A stretch of 64,000 nt of DNA from Candidatus Babelota bacterium. Lineage in GTDB: Bacteria > Babelota > Babeliae > Babelales > Vermiphilaceae. The notes under the pieces are model-generated. The model saw only the letters and a list, made by a program, of their open reading frames with translations. It was not told where the DNA came from and ran no database searches. The DNA is taken from contig JABDES010000004.1 of the NCBI GenBank assembly GCA_013286935.1, positions 1 through 64,000 of the forward strand, in the 5' to 3' direction. A program made the position numbers and the translations under genes. Of this stretch, positions 1-9,937 are shown piece by piece. How positions within the stretch are numbered: position 1 is the stretch's first letter; each line of letters starts with the position of its first letter.

Positions 1-1085
1 TTTTCTTCTTGCTTTCGCAGCTGCTCGGCCTCTTGCTTTTGACGCTCTTCCTCTTTTTGCTCTTGTTTGCGCCGGGCCTCGTCTTGCCTTTGACGTTCTT
101 CTTGATTATTGATTATTTCTTGCTGCCGCTGCTGTTCTTGTTGCTTGCGCTCTTCTGCACGTTCCAGTTGTTGTTTGCGCTGCATCTCCATAGTTTGTTG
201 TTGTTCTCGCTGTTCTTGCTCGAGCTTGGCCTTTTTTTCTCGTTCTTGCTGTCTTAGAGCTTCTTGCCTGCGTTGCTGCTCTTCTTGAGCCTCTTGTGCG
301 CGCTGTTGTTCTATTAGTTTTTGCTGTTTTGCCTCTTCTTCTTGCCTTCGGCTATTTTCTGCAACACCCCCCAGCATCTGCTTATATTTTTCTTCTTCTT
401 GCGCTCGCTGTTCTTGCCTCTTGCGTCGTCTCTCCTCTATTCGTTCTTCCTCTTGCCTATCTTGTTGGTCTCTTAAAGCTTCTTCGGCGGCCATTGATGG
501 ATCGGCTTTTTCATACTGGTTGTAAGTAGTATGAGAGGTATTATTCATGATAATATTCCCCTCTGTGATCTCGTCGATAGTGTAATTAGTATTGCCATCA
601 CTACTATCGGTATATGTACTTTGTTTAGCGCGTGTGTAGTTGGATCGATCGACAGGGTCAGTTGTTTTATTGCCAATATAACTGCTGCTATTGTTCTGAT
701 TTACGTTGAGAGAGCCGCCGGACATGCTACTTACATTTATACTATGACTACCACCATTATTGTTTTGCTTCACTTTTTCCGTCTTCTTCGTTTTCTTCGA
801 AGACTTCGCGCTATCATTTTTTTCATTCTTCGAGGTTTTCTCTGGGGCTTTCTCTGAGGACTTCGTTTTCTTTCTGCCCTTCTGAAAGCTACCTATATTA
901 ATGCTGTTCTGATTTGCATCATTGTTCACATTACTGGAAAAGGTCTGGGTAATATTTATGTTATCATCTGGACTGGTAAGCGTTGTTGTTTTTTTCCACA
1001 TGCACTGAGCATGCGAGGTATGCAATAAGCACAGAGCGGTCAAAAGAAAAGATATAAACTCTTTACTATAAAAAATTTTCTTCAT
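1..1085 (-). CDS. Exported Asn/Ser-rich plus Glu/Gln/Arg-rich coiled-coil protein, 3' end truncated by window edge
   Basis: Reverse complement reads open from ATG at 1085: MKKIFYSKEFISFLLTALCLLHTSHAQCMWKKTTTLTSPDDNINITQTFSSNVNNDANQN... then ...EEALRDQQDRQEEERIEERRRKRQEQRAQEEEKYKQ...; no stop before position 1. Absent from the ORF track because it runs off the window. Confidence 0.85.
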   Translation of the reverse strand, partial: MKKIFYSKEFISFLLTALCLLHTSHAQCMWKKTTTLTSPDDNINITQTFSSNVNNDANQNSINIGSFQKGRKKTKSSEKAPEKTSKNEKNDSAKSSKKTKKTEKVKQNNNGGSHSINVSSMSGGSLNVNQNNSSSYIGNKTTDPVDRSNYTRAKQSTYTDSSDGNTNYTIDEITEGNIIMNNTSHTTYNQYEKADPSMAAEEALRDQQDRQEEERIEERRRKRQEQRAQEEEKYKQMLGGVAENSRRQEEEAKQQKLIEQQRAQEAQEEQQRRQEALRQQEREKKAKLEQEQREQQQTMEMQRKQQLERAEERKQQEQQRQQEIINNQEERQRQDEARRKQEQKEEERQKQEAEQLRKQEE

Positions 1086-1437
1086 CGAGTTTCTTTCGAA
1101 AAATGATTGCCATTTAGTACTTTATAAATAAAAAAAGAGAGTTATAAACCATTTAAAATAGTTTTCAATGCTCAGTATATATGAAATATTTTTATTTGCA
1201 ACAGGTCCTGGCCTTGCATGCGGTTATAAGCCTTTTATCGCTCGTCAAGCATAGTCTATACGTGGCTTGACGATAATTATTTTCAATAGCAATAAAAGTT
1301 ATGGTTGTGGCTTGACAAGTCATAATTTTTGTTTTATTATTTATGATAATATACGCTATTGTTTTGTGATGATATAGCTGTAGCTATATGCATACTGATG
1401 ACTGTTTAACCAATACAACGAACGGATGAGGATTATT

Positions 1438-2913
1438 ATGAAAAAAATGATAATAAAAAGCGGAGCAATGCTCATGACGATACTTTCAGTGTTGCCAATT
1501 GTAGCAAAGGATGAAGTACAAGATTTTTCTCCTTACCATAACCCACATGTGCTTTTTGATCAAAGTAATTTGTTAGAAGGGCAATCTGGATCCTGGACTA
1601 CGCCCGAAGAGCTTGATCAGGCATGTGAGGATGAGTTCATAAAAGCAAGATCCTTATCTTGTAATGCAGTTATTTCTGACAGTGCAGGAAAAACGCTCCT
1701 GTCGACCTTTGCTGCTGTTGGGGTGACGGCTGCAGGGTGCTTTTTCGGCTTTCAGGCGGGGAAAGGCATACCAATACTTGTTAGTCGTGACAATGTTGAA
1801 GTTAATGTTGGGGGGGCAATAATAGTGTATGCTCTGGGTGCGCTTGGCGTAGGTTATGTACGAGGAATGGGTAGGTGGTCCGATCAATGGAGTCTGGCTT
1901 CAAATTTTGTTAATAAAACAGAAAAAGATCCTATGTTCCTTCTTGGACGTCAGTATGCAAGAAATAAAAGAAATCTTAATTTTCTTGATGCCGATCAGGA
2001 CAAAATAGTATACGCAACCAACGAACGGGTACCCTATGTTGAGGAAGCGTTTTCTTCTGGTAATGTCAATGTCATAAAAGTGTTTTTATCTGTTCCATTC
2101 AAATCCAAAAAACCTAAATTTGATATGGAAGAGGCTGCGCATTATTTTGACATGTATAGTCAAGAAGCACAGCATATGTTGCTATCAACATGCATAAATC
2201 ATATTCAATCATATCAGGCTGCCATTGGGCCTAACGTAAAATCTCGTGAGTTTTTAAATATGGTTTCTCCTCCAGGCGTTGGCAAAACTATGCTTGCGCG
2301 TTCTGTAGGCCGCCTTATGGGCCTTCCGGTTGAAACGGTTTGCCTTGCAAATTGTACTATCGAAAAGATCTTTGGTTCTGCAACAGAGCCTGGATTGATA
2401 TTAGAAAAGCTAGGAAAGCTTGGCTGTAGAAATGGAATATTGTTTTTTGACGAGCTTGAAAGAGTTGCTGAAGATAATAATCTGCTTTCTATATTACTTC
2501 CATTTTTAGAGCCTAGCGAAAAAAGGTTTTACAGTCCGTACTTGCAACGACATATTGATGTAAGTCATTTATTGATAATGACGGCTGGAAACTTCGCCTT
2601 TACGGATGCTGCACTAAATAGTCGCTTCCATCCTCTAAAGACGATTGAGTTAAAAATTGAAAATCCTGAATGGCTAGGTCAGATAGTTACCTTAGACTAC
2701 CTGAAGTCAAAAGTGCTGCCACAAGAGCACGCTTTGCTGACTCCAGGCCTTAAAGCAGAATGGGCCGAAAAAGTTACCAGGTATGTCAAGGAACAGGAGT
2801 ACGCTTCATTTCGCGATGCTCAGGCTAAACTTGATACGCTTATAGCTTCTTGGCGCATGGACCGATTGGCCAAGCAACAAGGTAAGCGTAATAATAAACA
2901 TGCAGAAGCGTAA
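1438..2913 (+). CDS. Membrane-anchored/exported AAA+ ATPase
   Basis: Walker A PPGVGKTM, Walker B GILFFDELE, sensor-like TAGN, NSRF. N-terminal signal-like segment and two further hydrophobic segments. SD-like GGATGAGG precedes ATG 1438 (ORF track start 1426). Confidence 0.75.
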   Translation: MKKMIIKSGAMLMTILSVLPIVAKDEVQDFSPYHNPHVLFDQSNLLEGQSGSWTTPEELDQACEDEFIKARSLSCNAVISDSAGKTLLSTFAAVGVTAAGCFFGFQAGKGIPILVSRDNVEVNVGGAIIVYALGALGVGYVRGMGRWSDQWSLASNFVNKTEKDPMFLLGRQYARNKRNLNFLDADQDKIVYATNERVPYVEEAFSSGNVNVIKVFLSVPFKSKKPKFDMEEAAHYFDMYSQEAQHMLLSTCINHIQSYQAAIGPNVKSREFLNMVSPPGVGKTMLARSVGRLMGLPVETVCLANCTIEKIFGSATEPGLILEKLGKLGCRNGILFFDELERVAEDNNLLSILLPFLEPSEKRFYSPYLQRHIDVSHLLIMTAGNFAFTDAALNSRFHPLKTIELKIENPEWLGQIVTLDYLKSKVLPQEHALLTPGLKAEWAEKVTRYVKEQEYASFRDAQAKLDTLIASWRMDRLAKQQGKRNNKHAEA

Positions 2914-2940
2914 TAATACGTTTTGAGACATTAGTTTTAT

Positions 2941-2992
2941 AATACAATGTGCCCGAGCTCATATAGATATATGAGCTCGGGCACATTGTATT
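2941..2992. terminator. Perfect 24-bp-arm palindrome between convergent genes (candidate bidirectional terminator)
   Basis: AATACAATGTGCCCGAGCTCATAT-AGAT-ATATGAGCTCGGGCACATTGTATT; arms are exact reverse complements. Confidence 0.75.
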
Positions 2993-3062
2993 GAAATATA
3001 TCTTAAGGCTTTTTACTCAAAGCTTTAACGTAACGTTAGCTGGGCATAAAGCTTTAAGGGCG

Positions 3063-3647
3063 TTAACGCAGTAGCTTAAATTTCCCTTTGCAGACTACTT
3101 GTTCTAGGGGGACTCGATCAGAACGTTTTTCTTTTTCTTGTAGTTCTGTCGATAATACGGACAGATCATTAGCCGGTTTTCCCAGTGCAAACATCATCTC
3201 TGCGGTGTGGTCATCTGGTATTGAAAGCAACGTGCATGTAGCGTCATAATCAAAACCTTCCATTCCATGCGCAACAAGATTATCAGCGCTTGCTTGCAGC
3301 GCCATGTTTTCCCAGGCTGCACCGGTGTCAAAGCTATGCGTTCTGGATGGTTTTCCTGTGCTGTAAAAATTATTTTTTGACACAACTACTACCAAGACCG
3401 CTGCATTTTTAGTCCACTCTTGGTTAAAGGGAACCAATAAATTAAAAAAAATTTCCCAATCTGGTGTTTCACGGTTTGCATATATAAAGGTCCATGGTTG
3501 ATTATTAAAAGACGATGGAGCTAGGCTGCCAGCTTTAAAGATAGTCATAAGCTGGTCATGGCTGATCGATTCTCCTGACATTGCTCGCGGCGACCACCGT
3601 TCTGAAATAAGTGGATGTACCGGATAGTTTACCGTATTTGCTATCAT
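3063..3647 (-). CDS. Nitroreductase family protein
   Basis: HPLISERWSPRAMSGESIS...LAPSSFNNQPWTFIYA...AALGKPA-type pattern typical of nitroreductases; AAGAGGAAGG SD upstream of ATG 3647 (ORF track start 3710). Confidence 0.8.
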   Translation of the reverse strand: MIANTVNYPVHPLISERWSPRAMSGESISHDQLMTIFKAGSLAPSSFNNQPWTFIYANRETPDWEIFFNLLVPFNQEWTKNAAVLVVVVSKNNFYSTGKPSRTHSFDTGAAWENMALQASADNLVAHGMEGFDYDATCTLLSIPDDHTAEMMFALGKPANDLSVLSTELQEKEKRSDRVPLEQVVCKGKFKLLR

Positions 3648-3788
3648 TGTTATCCTTCCTCTTGCGTTTGCCGTTAATAGTTGTTTTATAAAAATAGCTT
3701 TAAGTTGCAAAATTACCTCATTCTATGACACTCTGTGATAATTCTAAAGTATATTGGTCAGAATTAACTTCAGAAAAAGGCTCAGGGA

Positions 3789-4850
3789 ATGATTGTCAGA
3801 TCTTGTTTTAAGGCTGTGATTTTAATAATTTTTATGCCCATTACTGTTTACGGTTCTCAGTGGTATGATGTGCCAAATATCTTATTACAACAATTGGTGG
3901 GTGGCAATCAGCAGCAACCTGCTGCGCCTGTTAATAAGCAGCCACAATCATTAGCCACTTGTCCGCAAATGCAGTCTGTATCGAATGTTTCCTCTTATGG
4001 GCAGCAAAATAATCAGCGGAATTTGCAGCCTACTCATCAATCGATGTTTGGACAGTACCAACAGCAGCAGATGATGCAACCGCAGCAACCGGTTAATCTG
4101 ACGGTGCCAATTAACATTAATAACTATCAAAATCAACACACCAATCAGGCAAATAGTACTGCAACCAACACCACCGTTGACCAAACTAATAACAATAATC
4201 CAGGACTTCAATACCGCCCTCCAATAACGATTTTTGATGTGTATGAGTCTTTTGTGTCTGGCCTAGCAAGGCGTTCTCACTATATTGGATTAGGTATTGT
4301 TGGATCTATATACGGTGGCTTATGGTACAAGGTCCGCAAGGCATATCTGTTGATGAATAGCAGGTTGTCCTGGGGCAGATGGAAGCCAGAGCTGAAATTT
4401 GCAGAGTTATTTGCGCTACCACAGGAAAAGTTGTGCGATGATCTTGCATTTGAAATAGCCAGGCGTTATACGAGCACAAAAGAGCCTCAGGAACTGTCTA
4501 GTATGCTCGTACTATTTTTTAATGCTATTCATGCAGAACGTGCTGTAATGCATCATTTTTTGTTTCTTGCTGGAGTGTTGGAAAAATTAAAGCTTTCATG
4601 GTTATTTTTGATGACGGATAAAAAAATAAAACGCGCCAAAGCTCATTTGAAACGTATAAATTTTTTAAAAAATACCGTTGTGTCTCGTATTGCTCAACAC
4701 ACATACTTGAACATCATACCGAGGACGGACAAAAAGTATGCGAATTTTTTTATGGTGACAAATCATTATGCAGACAAAAAGAAACGGCCAAAGGTTTCGA
4801 GAATATACGATATGTTGCTGCGTTCAGGCCTCCAGAAAAGTGTATTTTGA
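3789..4850 (+). CDS. Exported Gln/Asn-rich membrane protein of unknown function
   Basis: Signal peptide-like N terminus; QYQQQQMMQPQQP and N-rich tract; one TM segment (YIGLGIVGSIYGGLWY). Confidence 0.6.
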   Translation: MIVRSCFKAVILIIFMPITVYGSQWYDVPNILLQQLVGGNQQQPAAPVNKQPQSLATCPQMQSVSNVSSYGQQNNQRNLQPTHQSMFGQYQQQQMMQPQQPVNLTVPININNYQNQHTNQANSTATNTTVDQTNNNNPGLQYRPPITIFDVYESFVSGLARRSHYIGLGIVGSIYGGLWYKVRKAYLLMNSRLSWGRWKPELKFAELFALPQEKLCDDLAFEIARRYTSTKEPQELSSMLVLFFNAIHAERAVMHHFLFLAGVLEKLKLSWLFLMTDKKIKRAKAHLKRINFLKNTVVSRIAQHTYLNIIPRTDKKYANFFMVTNHYADKKKRPKVSRIYDMLLRSGLQKSVF

Positions 4851-5734
4851 GCCTGGTCAATATTTGCAACTAATTGTGCAGGATCTGATGATCGAGATTG
4901 TTGTTCAATAATTCTTGCCGGTAGGTGTAGATATTGTTCTGTAGTTTTTATAACCTCTTTTACTGACGTGCCGTGACCAGAGGCAATATTGGCAATGAGT
5001 TGTTGGCCGCCATTTTTCAAAAAGATTAGAGCTTTTAGATGTGCCTGGGCGACGTCCATGACATGCACATAATCGCGTACGCAGCTTCCGTCGATGGTTT
5101 GATGTGTCGTTCCAAAGATATTGAACGGTTTTTCTGACATAGTTGCATGAAAGAGCAACGGAATAAGATGTGTTTTTGATGTATAAAACATTGAAAGATC
5201 TTCTGTTTGATGTGCTCCAGCAACATTAAAAAAGCGTAGAATTACGGACTGAAGCCCATAGGCTCTATGGAGATCCTGTATTATCTGCTCGCACATGTAT
5301 TTGCTCATGCCATATGGGGTAATCGGTTTACATGTGGCGGACTCTGCAATGGGCACTGTATCAGGCATTCCATATACGGCTGCTGTTGAAGCAAATACAA
5401 TCTGATGAACGTTGTGTCTGATCATGCAATGTAACACATTGATTGTATTGGCAAGATTGTTTTCATAATAGACGAGCGGTGCGCTCACAGACTCTGCAAT
5501 ATTGATAGATGCTGCAAGATGAATAACTGCTTTGATGCTATGTTCTAAAAAAATCGTATTGAGTAGTTCTGTATTGGCCATGTTTCCATGTATTATATGC
5601 GCCCATGGCAATGGCGGATATTTCCCATTAAGATAATCATCAAGGACTATTATTTTGTAGCCATGTTGCCAGAGGAGCAACGTTGTGTGGCAACCTATGT
5701 ATCCTGCTCCACCTACAATCAGGATTGTTTCCAC
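4766..5734 (-). CDS. galE: UDP-glucose 4-epimerase
   Basis: Rossmann motif ILIVGGAGYIGCHT, YGMSKYMCE active-site YxxxK, GSCVRDYVHVMDVAQAH. GTG 5734 with SD AAAGGA preferred over 5767. Confidence 0.85.
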   Translation of the reverse strand: METILIVGGAGYIGCHTTLLLWQHGYKIIVLDDYLNGKYPPLPWAHIIHGNMANTELLNTIFLEHSIKAVIHLAASINIAESVSAPLVYYENNLANTINVLHCMIRHNVHQIVFASTAAVYGMPDTVPIAESATCKPITPYGMSKYMCEQIIQDLHRAYGLQSVILRFFNVAGAHQTEDLSMFYTSKTHLIPLLFHATMSEKPFNIFGTTHQTIDGSCVRDYVHVMDVAQAHLKALIFLKNGGQQLIANIASGHGTSVKEVIKTTEQYLHLPARIIEQQSRSSDPAQLVANIDQAQNTLFWRPERSNISYILETFGRFFLSA

Positions 5735-5745
5735 CAGATTTCCTT

Positions 5746-7026
5746 TTAAAATTTTATGCTCAGGCAAGCGCCTATGGTGCTCATCACAGTAGCTCTTCTT
5801 CCATTAAATGGCAGTCTTAAAAATAATGAACCGGATGGAGCAAATGTTGCATCTTGAGCGCAAAAAGCGTCAGCATTGATAGCGAATCGAACAACTATTT
5901 GATGAATGGTCCAGTCGTATAATTTTTGTGCATTGGTAGCAACATCATAAGAAAATGTATTTGAAAAGAGAGAGAGAACGTCATCGCTGTGTTTAAGGTA
6001 TTCATATCCAAGAAGAAAGGAAGTGCCAGGCAATAGATTAATGCATTCTCCAAATAGGTTAAATTCTTGTGTTAAACCGTGGTCTTCGTATGAGGCTATT
6101 CGCTCTAACAGAAAAAGCTCTGTTTGTTGTGGTGCCGTTTTGATACGACGTGTTCGTATACTTCCGAATATGTGATCAAGTTGAATATCAAATCCGGCAC
6201 GCAAGCATTGAGCAAGAGTTAACGTAAGTCCCACTCCTCCAAATACAGTACCAGCTCTATCGTTGCCAAATGGAAATGCAAGCAATAGGTTTTCATTTGA
6301 TTTTTTACCAAAAGGAATCGTAGTGCCGAGCCGAAGAGCGACATTAACATTTTTTAAAAATGGTTTTGTTTGTTTAAAATCTTCCATCCAGTGAGCGATA
6401 CATATACCGTCGCCAAAGCCAATTCTGTGCCATGGACCGATGTCCAAGCCTTGTCCTAATTGGTTGATGATGGGTCCTAAATTGTTTGTTATCTGTTCTT
6501 TTACTTCAATATCCGCAATGGTATTATCTTCGGTCAAATCAACGTATGAAACGTCTGACAGAGACATCATGGCAAATGGTAGATGTGCGCTGATCATCAA
6601 TCGATGAGGGAGTTTAAAGTAAGCAGAGAATGCTCCCGCAAACCTTAACGATAGGTTTGCACATGGCACAATGTGTCCACGGACTCCGTCATCATCGGCA
6701 GAGATTGCTCTTAATAGGTCAGCTAATTTTGTGATTGGATTATTAACTGCAAAACCCTGAAGCATTTCAAGAGTGCTTTGGTTTTGATTCCAAATCTGCA
6801 TTACGTTAACTTTATTGCCATGCTCATTGTATCCGATTGAACCAAAGCCTCCTTCGGTGTACATGGCAAATACATAAGGCTCACATCCTGATATATCTGG
6901 CCTTATTAAAACGTTATATGGCTCTAGTAGGTTTATAGGCGCTACAAACGTAGAAGCCATTATTGGTACGTGCCACAATAGTAACAAAATGGATAAAAAA
7001 GATTTTTTCATTTCCAGGCTTATCAT
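5746..7026 (-). CDS. Exported, putative outer-membrane/surface protein
   Basis: Signal peptide MKKSFLSILLLLWHVPIMAST; repeated amphipathic beta-like segments; ends ...SIGACLSIKF (terminal aromatic). Confidence 0.55.
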   Translation of the reverse strand: MISLEMKKSFLSILLLLWHVPIMASTFVAPINLLEPYNVLIRPDISGCEPYVFAMYTEGGFGSIGYNEHGNKVNVMQIWNQNQSTLEMLQGFAVNNPITKLADLLRAISADDDGVRGHIVPCANLSLRFAGAFSAYFKLPHRLMISAHLPFAMMSLSDVSYVDLTEDNTIADIEVKEQITNNLGPIINQLGQGLDIGPWHRIGFGDGICIAHWMEDFKQTKPFLKNVNVALRLGTTIPFGKKSNENLLLAFPFGNDRAGTVFGGVGLTLTLAQCLRAGFDIQLDHIFGSIRTRRIKTAPQQTELFLLERIASYEDHGLTQEFNLFGECINLLPGTSFLLGYEYLKHSDDVLSLFSNTFSYDVATNAQKLYDWTIHQIVVRFAINADAFCAQDATFAPSGSLFLRLPFNGRRATVMSTIGACLSIKF

Positions 7027-7048
7027 GTATTAGAATCCTTAGTGGTTG

Positions 7049-9937
7049 CTATTGATGTATTATCATGCCAAAGCTACCGACAGCAAACCATTCGCCCCAT
7101 GCCCAAATAGTGCCAATCATATGCAGTTGATCGTTTTGACTAAACGCACCATTAACGGTGTGCCCTGAGCGCGAAACAAACCGCTCTCCACATCGTACTG
7201 CCGGTAAGCCTGTAAATAGTGTAAGATCAAATATTTGTGGCACATCGTGACTGTTGCCGCACATGTAACGTATGCCGTCGCTGGCCATTTTACTGCGAAA
7301 ACAGCTAAAATTTATCAAGTAGGATAAACTGTGTTCCTTAAACATATCGGGTAGTATTCTAATTGAACTATCGTCAACTGCTTGATCGTCTTTGATGCCA
7401 GCTACACTAAGCCTGATTGCATGTGATTGCCTTGTTGCTCTATTGGCATTTAGGGCATAGATCATTCCACCAGTACCGCGTGCAACGTCTGAGGCGATAC
7501 CTGTTTGACTGATAGGTTCAAGTTGTAGCACACTACCTGCTGTGTCTTTAATCTGTGTCCAATGGCAGTCATGTGGATTTGATGCGTTGCGTACATCGCT
7601 ATTGTTGCCTATACGTAACAATCCTTTATTGGTTGCAAGTACAGCAAGCTTACCAGAGACGACCAGGTCAAGAAATCCTTCATACAATTTCATATTGGAA
7701 GTTGCGATTATAGTTTGGTTTATGTTGTTTTGCGCCAAAGAAACTGTGCGCATGTCAATGCGATAGAGATTTGTGCTTGTAAGCAGATAAAGATACGGAC
7801 TGTCGGCTACGACTTTTTTTACTAAACGATAGTTGCCACATTTTTTAAAGGACATTCCAACCGTAAGGCAAGAAAAGTTATTCCCTATGCCATTCTGCAC
7901 GTTCCATCCCATTCCATCATCGGTGGACAATATAGCAACGCCATTGACTCCGGCCACAACGAGCCACGCATTTTCAGATGTGTCGGTTACGATAGCAGCG
8001 CTACCAATTGCGCCAAGTTCATCTAAAGCCCCTCCTGCAAATGATACCAATGGACTATTAATTTCAGTGTTTATCGTTCCATTGCTACAATGAGCGACTT
8101 GGTATTTTGTGTAGTCATTTTCTATAGTAACCTTATCAGACTGCTCGACCAGGCTTGTTTGTACCAGCAAGATCTTTTTCATTCCCGTGAATGCAATGAT
8201 TGATGTTTGTGGCAAACCGGGAGTTTGATATGCAAAATCATGAGCGCCTAATATGCCAAGGTGACTGTCACCAAACTGTTCAGAAACAATATGGGCCAAC
8301 GATGTTTCTTTTTGCGTTTTTCCATTAATCCAGTCAGATAGTTTGAAGGATATTAATGCGTTTTGTGGATCTTGTGCAAGATAGAGCAACTGACCTGTGT
8401 GAAGATTTGGAATGGCACCGATCATTGCATTCATATCGCTTGTTGCTCGTTGCCAGTTTGTCCATCCTTTGATAGCGCCAGATGAATTAAATAGTGCTCG
8501 CGAACGGTAAATTCCTTGCGCACTGTTATGCTGGTCAGTATCGACAACTGTTATAAAGACCACATCGCCTGCGGTAGCGATGCAACTAATTGTTCCTTTT
8601 GCAATATTGCCACCGCCCACGCGTACAGATGGATCAGCCTCTTGTGGTAATTGACTACTGGTTTTGGCTTGTAGCTCGAATCCGCGCGATATGAATTCTC
8701 CGTTATGTTTTTCAGTTTTAGTAAAATAGTCAACAGGTGGAGCGTCATTTGCGGCAAGCATACCATGTTCTGGCGATCCCTGCTTTGTTACCAATGGCAT
8801 GGCATATACGCAACGAGCTTGGCGAGCAGCGTCGGTTGTGCCGCCAAGAACAATTAAATAAGAAAGGCAGGTGCTTGTGTACAGCGTATGCAATTGATGA
8901 ATTTTTACTAAGGCGTAAGGGCCGCAGGCACCAACAGGTGACGTTGTCTGTTGTTCGAATATGTCAGATTTAGCGATAGGCTCTAATGAAAGTCCGTTTT
9001 GTTGTGAAGCTTGTACAACCATAATTCCTTGTACGCCGCCATCAGATGTATTGTCACTTTGTACATCCAATCCGACGTATAAACAGTTCATTTTTTTACT
9101 CCATGCCATCGCAACTTTTTGTCCGAGAGCATCCGCTTTTTTGCTTGATCCGATCAGAATCTGCTTTGTAGAGCAATCAAGTGGCAGCGCTCGTGGGCTG
9201 TCATCATGCTGAACGCCATTTGGCGCATCTAGCTGTCCATATACGGCTGCAACTTGTACTTTCAGAGGGTCAGATGTAGCCGAAGCATCATCCGGCGCTT
9301 TGTCGACGGTAAGTATTCCGGATATGCAATAGGCTATTCCGCTGCCTGGCTGACCAAAAACTGGATTGTTGTGTGGTTTGACTGCCGCAAATATGAATTC
9401 ATTGCTTGCGGCCAAACTGACAATGCCATTTGTTATCTTTGGCTCAGTTGGATGAGCATCCAATAGCGTTGCTGACAATACAGCAGTGGTCCCTTTGTAC
9501 GTCCCGGTTATATGTACTTCATGTGGAGATGATTTGACTACCAGAACAGGGTGTACCTGTCCATTTAATATTCCATTTACATCTTCCATAAGTGTCATAT
9601 GTAAAATAGGTTGGCCAAAAAGCGGGTTTTCTTTTTGTTGAAATTGGTCGGTGGCGGCATTTAGTTTGTGATATACAGTTGGCGGACATAAAGGAACGAT
9701 AAGATTTGAACCTGGCATATGTCGTAGCTGGCAAAGAGCGTATGAACCGTCAAACGTTGTACTGCTTTCTACATTCATGCCAACGTATACGTGATGGCCA
9801 GAGCTAGAATTGACAAATGATGTTATTGGAAATTGTGTATTTGCCTTAGCCAGTTTTTGTTCGCCGCATAGTGTGAAATGTACACCGTTAAAGACAAAAT
9901 AAAACAATGCGATGGGGGCAAGCAAGAATAAATTCAT
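7049..9937 (-). CDS. Large exported protein, possibly beta-propeller-like
   Basis: 962-aa ORF, hydrophobic N terminus; repeating short beta-like VVVAGVNGVAILSTDDG / LYLLTSTNLYRIDM units. Confidence 0.6.
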   Translation of the reverse strand: MNLFLLAPIALFYFVFNGVHFTLCGEQKLAKANTQFPITSFVNSSSGHHVYVGMNVESSTTFDGSYALCQLRHMPGSNLIVPLCPPTVYHKLNAATDQFQQKENPLFGQPILHMTLMEDVNGILNGQVHPVLVVKSSPHEVHITGTYKGTTAVLSATLLDAHPTEPKITNGIVSLAASNEFIFAAVKPHNNPVFGQPGSGIAYCISGILTVDKAPDDASATSDPLKVQVAAVYGQLDAPNGVQHDDSPRALPLDCSTKQILIGSSKKADALGQKVAMAWSKKMNCLYVGLDVQSDNTSDGGVQGIMVVQASQQNGLSLEPIAKSDIFEQQTTSPVGACGPYALVKIHQLHTLYTSTCLSYLIVLGGTTDAARQARCVYAMPLVTKQGSPEHGMLAANDAPPVDYFTKTEKHNGEFISRGFELQAKTSSQLPQEADPSVRVGGGNIAKGTISCIATAGDVVFITVVDTDQHNSAQGIYRSRALFNSSGAIKGWTNWQRATSDMNAMIGAIPNLHTGQLLYLAQDPQNALISFKLSDWINGKTQKETSLAHIVSEQFGDSHLGILGAHDFAYQTPGLPQTSIIAFTGMKKILLVQTSLVEQSDKVTIENDYTKYQVAHCSNGTINTEINSPLVSFAGGALDELGAIGSAAIVTDTSENAWLVVAGVNGVAILSTDDGMGWNVQNGIGNNFSCLTVGMSFKKCGNYRLVKKVVADSPYLYLLTSTNLYRIDMRTVSLAQNNINQTIIATSNMKLYEGFLDLVVSGKLAVLATNKGLLRIGNNSDVRNASNPHDCHWTQIKDTAGSVLQLEPISQTGIASDVARGTGGMIYALNANRATRQSHAIRLSVAGIKDDQAVDDSSIRILPDMFKEHSLSYLINFSCFRSKMASDGIRYMCGNSHDVPQIFDLTLFTGLPAVRCGERFVSRSGHTVNGAFSQNDQLHMIGTIWAWGEWFAVGSFGMIIHQ

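Noticed and set aside
9-857. Leu-rich + strand ORFs (9-257, 296-529, 531-857)
   Set aside because: Antisense shadows of the minus-strand Glu/Gln/Arg-rich coiled-coil gene; no SD, composition explained by the opposite strand.
3900-4200. CAG/CAA-like microsatellite in the 3789 gene
   Set aside because: Irregular Gln/Asn codons without a consistent unit; low-complexity coding rather than a true tandem repeat.
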